Positions 1 through 6,071 of a stretch of 7,382 nucleotides of DNA are shown here, piece after piece. Made by a program: the position numbers and the translations under genes. The DNA is taken from the NCBI GenBank assembly GCA_002395605.1, contig DGXO01000053.1:1-7382 (forward strand), written 5' to 3'. The DNA comes from Bacteroidales bacterium UBA4230. Its GTDB lineage: Bacteria > Bacteroidota > Bacteroidia > Bacteroidales > UBA932. The notes under the pieces are model-generated. The model saw nothing but the letters and a program-made list of their open reading frames with translations. It had not been told where the DNA came from and did no database searches. Numbering within the stretch: position 1 is the stretch's first letter; each line of letters starts with the position of its first letter.

Positions 1-81
1 GTGGCCCTCACCGTTGCGGTAGATTTTAAATTGAAGAAAGACAAACCAAAGTTTGGCATTAACGGAACAACTGTAAACTAA
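1..81 (+). CDS. C-terminal end of an unidentified upstream gene (partial)
   Basis: Frame 1 is open from the window edge for 26 codons and stops at the TAA at 79-81. The last base of this stop is the A of the leuS ATG (TAATG), the classic one-base overlap of translationally coupled genes. The visible tail has an alternating hydrophobic stretch (LTVAVDFKL), then a lysine-rich stretch, and ends FGINGTTVN. A beta-strand-like segment is plausible, but the piece is too short to assign to a family and I do not recognise it. The overlap with leuS, and the lack of any space for a leuS promoter in the visible sequence, are the main arguments that this is a real gene end. Its function is unknown. Confidence 0.55.
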   Translation: MALTVAVDFKLKKDKPKFGINGTTVN

Positions 82-2840
82 TGGATTACTCATTTCAGGA
101 AATAGAGAAAAAGTGGCAGGCTCGCTGGGAGAAGGAGCAAACTTACAAGGCCGAAGTATCGGAAGGCAAACCCAAGTATTACGTGCTGGACATGTTCCCG
201 TACCCTAGCGGCGCAGGTCTTCATGTAGGGCACCCCCTTGGCTATATTGCCAGTGACATATTTGCACGCTACAAGAGACTGAAGGGTTTCAACGTGCTGC
301 ACCCCATGGGATTTGACGCCTTCGGCCTGCCCGCAGAGCAGTATGCAATCCAAACCGGCCAGCACCCGGAGAAAACAACCCACGACAATGTGGCGCGTTA
401 CTGCGAACAGCTGCGGCGCATTGGCTTCTCATTTGACTGGGACCGCGAATTCCGTACCTCGGACCCCGATTATTACAAGTGGACCCAGTGGGCCTTCCTC
501 AAGATGTTCGGCTCATGGTACGACAACGCTGCCCAGAAAGCCCGCCCCATAGAGGAGCTTGTGGCTGCCTTTGAAAAGGGCGGCTCTTCGGCCGTTGATG
601 CAGCCTGCTCTGAAGGCCCCGCGTTCAGCGCAGAGCAGTGGAAGGGCTTCTCGGAGAAGGAGAAATCCGATGTCCTTATGCGCTACCGCATTGCATATCA
701 GGGAGAAAGCACCGTGAACTGGTGCCCGGCCCTTGGAACCGTACTTGCCAACGACGAAGTCAAGGACGGCTACTCGGAGCGCGGCGGTCATCCGGTTTTC
801 CAGAAAAAGATGACCCAGTGGCAGCTTAGGGTGAGCGCCTATGCCGCCCGCCTGCTGGAGGGCCTGGACCGCCTTGAGTGGACCGACTCCCTGAAGGAGA
901 TGCAGCGCAACTGGATTGGCCGCAGCGAAGGTGCCGAAATGGTATTCAAGGTAGAGTGCGACGGCACTTCCCACGACGTCACCATCTTCACCACCCGTGC
1001 CGATACCGTGTTTGGCGTAACCTTCATGGTGCTTGCTCCGGAAAGCGAGTGGGTGGAAAAACTCACTTCGGCATCGGAGAAGGCAAACGTTGATGCCTAC
1101 CTTGCCGAAGTCAAGAAGAAGACCGAGCGCGAGCGCATGGCCGCCAAGGCCGTAACCGGCGTATTCTCAGGTTCTTACGGAATCAATCCTTTGACCGGGG
1201 AGAAGGTCCCGGTATGGATATCGGAGTATGTGCTTGCCGGCTATGGTACCGGCGCAATCATGGCGGTTCCGGCCCACGACAGCCGAGATTACGCTTTTGC
1301 AAAGAAATTCGGCCTGCCCATCATTCCCCTTATTGAGGGTGCCGATGTAAGCGAGGAAAGCCTGGATGCCAAGGAAGGCATCATGTGCAACAGCGGCTTT
1401 CTGAACGGACTCACCGTCAAGGAGGCCATTCCGGCAGCCATCGACTACGTTGAGAAGCACGGAATTGGGCACAGGAAGGTCAATTTCCGCATCCGTGACG
1501 CCATTTTCTCCCGTCAGCGCTACTGGGGAGAGCCTTTCCCCATTTATTACAAGGATGGCATCCCTACGCCGGTTCCGTTTGAGGACCTGCCCCTTACTCT
1601 TCCTGAGATTGACGAGTACAAGCCCACTGAGGACGGCCAGCCGCCCCTTGCACGCGCAAAAGACTGGACATACAACGGTTATCCGCTTGAGACCAGCACC
1701 ATGCCGGGCTTTGCAGGCTCCAGCGCATACTATCTCCGCTACATGGACCCTCATAATGACTCCGCTCTTGTGAGTCACAAGGCCAACGATTACTGGAAGA
1801 GCGTAGACCTTTATGTGGGAGGCACGGAGCACGCTACCGGTCACCTCATCTACAGCCGCTTCTGGAACAAGTTCCTCTTTGACTATGGCTATGTCTGCGA
1901 GGACGAACCTTTCAAGAGGCTTGTAAACCAGGGCATGATCCAGGGCCGCTCCAACTTCGTGTACATGATTCCCGGTACCTCCACGTTTGTTTCGGCCGGT
2001 CTCAAGGACCAGTACGAGACCATTCCGGTGCACGTGGATGTCAATATCGTTTACAACGACCGCCTGGACCTTGAGGCTTTCCGCGCGTGGCGTCCGGATT
2101 ACAGGAATGCTCAGTTCATTCTGGAAAACGGGGAGTACATTTGCGGCTGGGCCATTGAAAAGATGTCCAAGAGCATGTACAACGTGGTCAACCCCGACAA
2201 GATCTGCGATACTTACGGTGCCGATACCCTCCGTCTTTATGAGATGTTCCTTGGCCCTATTGAGCAGGCCAAGCCCTGGGATACCAAGGGCATAGACGGC
2301 GTAAACCGCTTCCTCAAGAAGTTCTGGCGTCTGTTCTGGGACAGGGAAAAGTGGCTTGTCACGGATGAAGAGCCCACAAAGGATGAACTGAGGGCCCTCC
2401 ATAAGCTTATCGGCAAGGCACAGGAGGATATAGAGAATTTCTCCTACAATACCACAATTTCGGCCTTCATGATTGCCCTCAATGAACTTGGAAACTGCTC
2501 CAAGAAGGCCATCCTGGAGCCCCTTACCATTATCCTGAGCCCGTTTGCCCCGCATATTGCAGAGGAACTGTGGCATCAGCTTGGACACGAGACTTCCGTG
2601 GTATACGCCTCGTTCCCGCAGTACGACGAATCCCTTGCCGCCGACTCTTCCGTGAAATACCCCATATCTTTCAACGGCAAAACCCGTTTCTTCCTGGATG
2701 TCCCGGCATCGGCCTCTCCCTCAGACGTCGAGGCCCTGGTGCGCGGCCATGAAAGCACGCCCAAGTACGTTGGAGACATGAGCATTGCAAAGGTGATAGT
2801 GGTTCCCGGCCGAATTGTAAACGTGGTGCTAAAAAAGTAA
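81..2840 (+). CDS. leuS: Leucyl-tRNA synthetase (LeuRS), class I
   Basis: Cytoplasmic enzyme that charges tRNA-Leu with leucine using ATP and hydrolyses mischarged products. The class I signatures are intact: HVGH at residues 48-51 (the HIGH motif) and KMSKS at 694-698. The CP1 editing domain carries the threonine-rich TTRADT at 304-309 and AHDSRD at 398-403, whose last Asp matches the conserved editing aspartate of the family. SRQRYWGEPFP and the C-terminal domain ending VIVVPGRIVNVVLKK are also typical. At 919 residues it is longer than the roughly 860 of E. coli LeuRS. Much of the excess lies at about 144-206, just before VNWC (212-215). The zinc-knuckle cysteines expected after this are absent (DGYSERGGHP, 229-238). 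From memory both traits are usual in Bacteroidota LeuRS. The ATG overlaps the preceding stop, and a YitT gene begins 3 nt after the stop, so it is probably the middle of an operon. Confidence 0.98.
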   Translation: MDYSFQEIEKKWQARWEKEQTYKAEVSEGKPKYYVLDMFPYPSGAGLHVGHPLGYIASDIFARYKRLKGFNVLHPMGFDAFGLPAEQYAIQTGQHPEKTTHDNVARYCEQLRRIGFSFDWDREFRTSDPDYYKWTQWAFLKMFGSWYDNAAQKARPIEELVAAFEKGGSSAVDAACSEGPAFSAEQWKGFSEKEKSDVLMRYRIAYQGESTVNWCPALGTVLANDEVKDGYSERGGHPVFQKKMTQWQLRVSAYAARLLEGLDRLEWTDSLKEMQRNWIGRSEGAEMVFKVECDGTSHDVTIFTTRADTVFGVTFMVLAPESEWVEKLTSASEKANVDAYLAEVKKKTERERMAAKAVTGVFSGSYGINPLTGEKVPVWISEYVLAGYGTGAIMAVPAHDSRDYAFAKKFGLPIIPLIEGADVSEESLDAKEGIMCNSGFLNGLTVKEAIPAAIDYVEKHGIGHRKVNFRIRDAIFSRQRYWGEPFPIYYKDGIPTPVPFEDLPLTLPEIDEYKPTEDGQPPLARAKDWTYNGYPLETSTMPGFAGSSAYYLRYMDPHNDSALVSHKANDYWKSVDLYVGGTEHATGHLIYSRFWNKFLFDYGYVCEDEPFKRLVNQGMIQGRSNFVYMIPGTSTFVSAGLKDQYETIPVHVDVNIVYNDRLDLEAFRAWRPDYRNAQFILENGEYICGWAIEKMSKSMYNVVNPDKICDTYGADTLRLYEMFLGPIEQAKPWDTKGIDGVNRFLKKFWRLFWDREKWLVTDEEPTKDELRALHKLIGKAQEDIENFSYNTTISAFMIALNELGNCSKKAILEPLTIILSPFAPHIAEELWHQLGHETSVVYASFPQYDESLAADSSVKYPISFNGKTRFFLDVPASASPSDVEALVRGHESTPKYVGDMSIAKVIVVPGRIVNVVLKK

Positions 2841-2843
2841 ACG

Positions 2844-3764
2844 ATGGACCGCAAGAAAAAGATTCTAATAGGGATTTTTGACTACATCGTCATCACGATA
2901 GGCGTTATCCTTTTTGTGATGGCCTGGCAGAGCTTCCTTCTCCCCAACGGCATGATCGACGGCGGCCTCACGGGTGCTTCGGCCCTCCTTTCAATGGTAA
3001 CCGGAGTCTCTGTGGACATATGGTACTTTGGAATCAACGTGCTGCTCCTTATCCTGGCCTGGATTATCCTGGGGCAGAGTTTCGGCATAAAAACCATATA
3101 TGCCATAGTCCTTTCAACGGCCCTTTTCCGAATCCTCGGAGATGAGAGCATGAAGTTCCTTTGGTCTGTGGAAGGGCAGCCGCTTTATGTCGGGGACGGT
3201 ATTCTGGTGCCCATCATAGGCGGTCTTCTGGAGGCGGTGGGCCTTGCGCTCATTATCATGAGGGGCGGTTCCACAGGCGGCACGGACATCCTTGCGCTTA
3301 TCGTGAACAAGTTCTGGCCCATAACCATCGGCCGTTTTTACCTTTTTGCCGATTTCATTGTAATCACCCTCCTTATCTTTGTGCCCGGGCACTGCTTCAC
3401 GGATGTGGTCTACGGCTATATCACCATGGGCGTGTGCGCCTATGTGCTGGACCTCATCATGCTTGGCAAGGATTCCACGGTGCAGGTGATCATATTCTCC
3501 AATCATTATAAAAAGATAGGGGACTATATAAACCAAGACATGGAGAGGGGAGTGACGGCCCTTAAGGCGGTGGGATGGTACACCCAGGAAGACCGTCAGG
3601 TGCTTATGGTGATGCTCCGGAAAACCGAACTCCCGGAGCTTGTGAAGGCGGTAAAGGACATTGACGAGACTGCCTTTGTAACCGTGGTGCCTGCAAACAA
3701 CGTTTACGGTGAGGGATTTGACCAGATGAAAACAGGAATCGTAAAGAAAAAGAAACAATCATAG
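2844..3764 (+). CDS. YitT family membrane protein (DUF161/DUF2179), copy 1
   Basis: Predicted inner-membrane protein of 306 residues with the two-part YitT architecture. About six hydrophobic segments lie near residues 10-33, 58-78, 82-98, 119-139, 164-181 and 186-207, with a soluble C-terminal DUF2179 domain at about 215-295. The family's glycine-rich loop, GGSTGGTDI, sits at 141-149. The C-terminal domain shows RGVTAL, GWYT, VLMVMLRK and NNVYGEGFD, all shared with the next gene. A basic stretch follows and the protein ends KKKKQS. The biochemical role of YitT proteins is not settled, so no substrate is proposed. The ATG lies 3 nt after the leuS stop and the next YitT begins 4 nt after this stop, so co-transcription is likely. 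No Shine-Dalgarno is visible, as is common in Bacteroidota. Confidence 0.93.
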   Translation: MDRKKKILIGIFDYIVITIGVILFVMAWQSFLLPNGMIDGGLTGASALLSMVTGVSVDIWYFGINVLLLILAWIILGQSFGIKTIYAIVLSTALFRILGDESMKFLWSVEGQPLYVGDGILVPIIGGLLEAVGLALIIMRGGSTGGTDILALIVNKFWPITIGRFYLFADFIVITLLIFVPGHCFTDVVYGYITMGVCAYVLDLIMLGKDSTVQVIIFSNHYKKIGDYINQDMERGVTALKAVGWYTQEDRQVLMVMLRKTELPELVKAVKDIDETAFVTVVPANNVYGEGFDQMKTGIVKKKKQS

Positions 3765-3768
3765 AGCT

Positions 3769-4746
3769 ATGCCCATTTTAAAGAAAACCGTTTTTACCAA
3801 CATCAAGGAGTGGATAATGGTTACCCTTGGTATCCTTATCTACACTACGGCCTGGTCTCTCTTCCTTATTCCCAACAACCTCATTGGCGGTGGAGTATCC
3901 GGTATAAGCTCCATGATCCAGTATGCAACCCACGGATCAATCCAAATGGGTTACAGCTACTTTATCCTGAATGCAATCCTCGTTATTGCCGCAATGGTTG
4001 TGCTTGGAATGGGATTCGGCGCAAAGACCATCTATGCCATCATATTGGCTTCGGTTGCCCTTAGGTTCCTTCCGGGAGTCATTCCCGCCACAATCATTAA
4101 GACCCTTGCCATAGACAACGGCAAGCTCCTCAGTGTCCTTATGGGCGGCCTCCTGGCAGGTATCGGCATAGGAATGAGCATCTCAAACGGAGGGTCCACG
4201 GGAGGCACGGATATCATTGCGCTTATCTACACCAAGTACCACAACGTGTCCCCGGGCAAGGTGATTCTTTTCCTTGATTTCATAATCATAGGCTCATCCC
4301 TCCTGGTTCCGTCCTTCGTCACCCAACTGGACCCCGAAACCGGTCTTGCAGTGCTTGACAGCGCCGGAAACCCCGTGATGTTCAAGATGCCGTTCGCCGA
4401 AAAAATAACAACGGTCCTGTATGGCCTTATCCTGGTTACCGTAAACAGTTATGTGCTGGACATGTACATTTCCGGCTCCCAGCAAAGCGTGCAGCTGTTC
4501 ATCCTGTCCAAGAATTATGTTGAGATTGCCGATGCCATTACCCAGGACCTTCACAGGGGCGTAACCGTGCTTGACGGCCACGGCTGGTATACCAAGCAGG
4601 AAACCAAAGTGCTTATGGTCCTTACCCGTAAAAATGACCTCAATCTGCTTCTGAGATACATAAAGCAGCTTGATTCACATGCATTCCTTTCCGTCAGTTC
4701 CGTCAACGGAGTGTATGGAAAGGGATTCGACACCATAAAGAAGTAA
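3769..4746 (+). CDS. YitT family membrane protein (DUF161/DUF2179), copy 2
   Basis: Second YitT paralogue, 325 residues, directly behind the first. It has the same layout: an N-terminal hydrophobic helix (about 15-35), further membrane segments, GGSTGGTDI at 141-149 (the same residue number as in copy 1), and a C-terminal DUF2179 domain at about 245-325 with RGVTVL, GHGWYT, VLMVLTRK and NGVYGKGFD. The two proteins align along their whole length but are clearly diverged, so the duplication is old. The main difference is an extra polar loop at about 183-210 (around LDPETGLAVLDSAG) between the last two membrane segments, which copy 1 lacks. Function is unknown. Two adjacent paralogues could form a hetero-oligomer, which is inference only. 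The ATG lies 4 nt after the previous stop, indicating an operon with leuS and copy 1. No convincing rho-independent terminator follows. Confidence 0.93.
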   Translation: MPILKKTVFTNIKEWIMVTLGILIYTTAWSLFLIPNNLIGGGVSGISSMIQYATHGSIQMGYSYFILNAILVIAAMVVLGMGFGAKTIYAIILASVALRFLPGVIPATIIKTLAIDNGKLLSVLMGGLLAGIGIGMSISNGGSTGGTDIIALIYTKYHNVSPGKVILFLDFIIIGSSLLVPSFVTQLDPETGLAVLDSAGNPVMFKMPFAEKITTVLYGLILVTVNSYVLDMYISGSQQSVQLFILSKNYVEIADAITQDLHRGVTVLDGHGWYTKQETKVLMVLTRKNDLNLLLRYIKQLDSHAFLSVSSVNGVYGKGFDTIKK

Positions 4747-4772
4747 CTTTCTTTGACATATTGAGAGGGGTT

Positions 4773-4787
4773 TCTCGCCGGCGCCCG
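4773..4787 (+). repeat. Left arm of 15-bp perfect inverted repeat flanking the HTH gene
   Basis: The sequence TCTCGCCGGCGCCCG is the exact reverse complement of 5343-5357. It begins 26 nt after the stop of YitT copy 2 and ends 10 nt before the TTG (19 nt before the ATG) of the HTH gene. The bases inside the pair do not continue the match. On the outside, the immediately adjacent base differs but the next two still pair. No flanking target-site duplication is visible. It is either a cassette boundary or one strand of a long-range RNA stem. Confidence 0.75.
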
Positions 4788-4789
4788 GC
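4777..4789 (+). other. Small GC hairpin in the leader of the HTH gene
   Basis: GCCGG (4777-4781) can pair with CCGGC (4785-4789) across a 3-base loop CGC. This makes a short 5-bp GC stem overlapping the left inverted-repeat arm and ending 8 nt before the TTG codon. No run of T follows, so it is not a standard rho-independent terminator of the YitT operon. As RNA it would compete with pairing between the left arm and the right arm at 5343-5357. A regulatory role is speculative. Confidence 0.3.
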
Positions 4790-4806
4790 CTGCCAGTTTG
4801 AACGCC

Positions 4807-5334
4807 ATGAACTTTCTGACAATTGTTCTGGCTTTCGTTTCAGTGCTGCTTGCCGCCGGAGTTGTTTACTTAAGCGTACAGCTTTACAGAAAGGAAGCCA
4901 GGCTCAGGGCTATAGACATAATGCAGCCCGGGGCGGATGAAATGTATCCGCAAGATTCCGCGAAAGACTTTACGGTGACCGATCAGTTCCTCTACGACAG
5001 GTGTTGCAGATACATGGTTGAGCGAAAGCCTTATCTTGTGACTGACTACCAGTTGCAGGATTTAGCTAACGCGCTCTTTACCAATAGGTTATACTTAAGT
5101 AAAACAATTAATCGTTTTTCTGGTAAAAATTTTAGGGCATACGTGAACTACTATAGGGTAATGTATGCCATGGAGCTGTTCAGGGCCAATATGAGCCTGA
5201 AGATTACGGACCTTGCCCAGTTGTCCGGGTTTGGGAACGAGTCTTCTTTCCTGAGCAGTTTCAAAAGCGTGATGGGGGAGCCGCCAAGTTTTTGGTGCAA
5301 CAGGATAAGACTTAAATACCGGGAAAAACTTTAA
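4807..5334 (+). CDS. Membrane-anchored AraC-type helix-turn-helix protein
   Basis: Predicted 175-residue protein with one N-terminal transmembrane helix (about 2-24), a charged linker (YRKEARLR), and a C-terminal AraC/XylS-type DNA-binding domain at about 78-172. Its first HTH lies around LQDLANALFTNRLYLSKTIN, its second around ITDLAQLSGFGNESSFLSSF, followed by MGEPPSFW, which corresponds to the family's G-x-P-x-x-(Y/W) end. No ligand-binding, receiver or periplasmic sensor domain is present. It probably binds DNA from the inner membrane; the target is unknown. The ATG at 4807 is preferred; an in-frame TTG at 4798 would add three residues (178 total), and no Shine-Dalgarno supports either. 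Codons for the first HTH (5081-5140) are strikingly AT-rich compared with the rest of the window. The gene sits inside a perfect 15-bp inverted repeat. It may be co-transcribed with the YitT genes or have its own promoter, but none matching the Bacteroidota TTTG/TAnnTTTG pattern was found in the short leader. Confidence 0.88.
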   Translation: MNFLTIVLAFVSVLLAAGVVYLSVQLYRKEARLRAIDIMQPGADEMYPQDSAKDFTVTDQFLYDRCCRYMVERKPYLVTDYQLQDLANALFTNRLYLSKTINRFSGKNFRAYVNYYRVMYAMELFRANMSLKITDLAQLSGFGNESSFLSSFKSVMGEPPSFWCNRIRLKYREKL

Positions 5335-5342
5335 TTACCAAG

Positions 5343-5357
5343 CGGGCGCCGGCGAGA
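5343..5357 (-). repeat. Right arm of 15-bp perfect inverted repeat flanking the HTH gene
   Basis: The sequence CGGGCGCCGGCGAGA is the exact reverse complement of 4773-4787. It lies in the 25-nt gap between the HTH stop (5334) and the pseudouridine synthase stop (5360-5362 on the - strand). Read on the - strand, the bases beyond the arm, which encode the end of the pseudouridine synthase, include TTGAGGAAGGG. This loosely resembles TTGAGAGGGG beside the left arm, so the repeat may extend imperfectly outward. Confidence 0.75.
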
Positions 5358-5359
5358 TA

Positions 5360-6061
5360 CTACCCTTCCTCAATGCCTTTCCAGCTCACCGGAACTGGAG
5401 CCGTTATATCCACCTCGGTCTTTTTGACGGGGTGGATAAACTGTATACGCCTGGCAAGAAGGCTTATTCCGCCATCAGGGTTGGAGCGTTTTGCCCCGTA
5501 CTTGAGGTCTCCTTTGATGGGGCAGCCCATGTGGGAGAGCTGGCAGCGTATCTGGTGATGACGCCCGGTATATAGCTGGACTTCAAGGAGGTAGTAGCGC
5601 TCTGTCTTTTGGATAAGGGTGTACTTGAGGCGTGCTTCCTTGCCGTTTTTGGATACGTAGGACTTGTTCTGGGACTCGTTCCTTACAAGGAAATCCGTAA
5701 GGGTGTCGGATTCTTTGGGAGGTTTTTCGGCGGTAAGCGCCCAGTAGGTTTTGTGGATGTCTCCGTCCCTGAGCATTTGGTTTAGCCTTTCCAGCGCCTT
5801 TGAGGTTTTGGCAAAGATGCATACGCCGCTCACCGGCCTGTCAAGGCGGTGGGGGACTCCCATGAACACCTGGCCGGGCTTGGAGTCTCTCTGGGCGATG
5901 AACGCCTTAAGGGTTTCGGAGAGGGGCTCGTCTCCGGTTTTGTCTCCTTGCACAATCTCTCCGGTCCTTTTGTTGAAGATAAGGATATGGTTGTCCTCAT
6001 AGAGGATTCGGCCCTCTATGTCCCTCAATTCTTCGGCGGGAATATTTCTGTATACGCTCAT
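5360..6061 (-). CDS. RluA-family RNA pseudouridine synthase (short form, no S4 domain)
   Basis: Predicted enzyme that isomerises uridine to pseudouridine in rRNA or tRNA. The 233-residue protein carries the family's catalytic motif HRLDRPVSGV at 71-80, with Asp74 as the expected nucleophile. It also has YTGRHHQIRCQLSHMGCPI at 164-182 (the TGRxHQIR-type motif), GDLKYGA at 184-190, and LLARRIQFIHP at 201-211 near the end. It begins with YEDNHILIFNKRTG, the usual first strand of the catalytic domain, and has no N-terminal S4 domain. The target uridine cannot be read from the sequence, so no specific rlu symbol is given. The ATG lies 10 nt after the stop of the GH94 gene on the same strand, so the two are probably co-transcribed. 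Its stop faces the HTH gene stop across 25 nt, with no clear bidirectional terminator. Confidence 0.95.
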   Translation of the reverse strand: MSVYRNIPAEELRDIEGRILYEDNHILIFNKRTGEIVQGDKTGDEPLSETLKAFIAQRDSKPGQVFMGVPHRLDRPVSGVCIFAKTSKALERLNQMLRDGDIHKTYWALTAEKPPKESDTLTDFLVRNESQNKSYVSKNGKEARLKYTLIQKTERYYLLEVQLYTGRHHQIRCQLSHMGCPIKGDLKYGAKRSNPDGGISLLARRIQFIHPVKKTEVDITAPVPVSWKGIEEG

Positions 6062-6071
6062 CTTGAAGCAT

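Noticed and set aside
1167..2588. A 473-codon open frame on the minus strand inside leuS
   Set aside because: It lies wholly antisense to an intact leucyl-tRNA synthetase with all motifs, and its translation has no recognisable domain. It is a by-product of leuS codon bias.
4763..4776. Possible terminator hairpin GAGA-GGGGTT-TCTC after YitT copy 2
   Set aside because: The stem is only 4 bp and no T-run follows; too weak to call.
4752..4800. Possible promoter for the HTH gene (TTTG at 4752-4755, also TTGACA at 4753-4758; CCAGTTTG at 4793-4800)
   Set aside because: The spacing between the TTTG and the second element is about 37 nt, far from the roughly 19-20 nt of Bacteroidota promoters, and there is no -10-like sequence about 17 nt after TTGACA.
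5335..5359. Bidirectional terminator between the convergent HTH and pseudouridine synthase genes
   Set aside because: The GC-rich arm here is palindromic without room for a loop, and I find no stem-loop followed by a T-run on either strand.
4768..5362. The flanked unit as a classical insertion sequence
   Set aside because: There is no transposase gene, and the 5 bases outside each arm (GGGTT and TACTA) are not a direct duplication.
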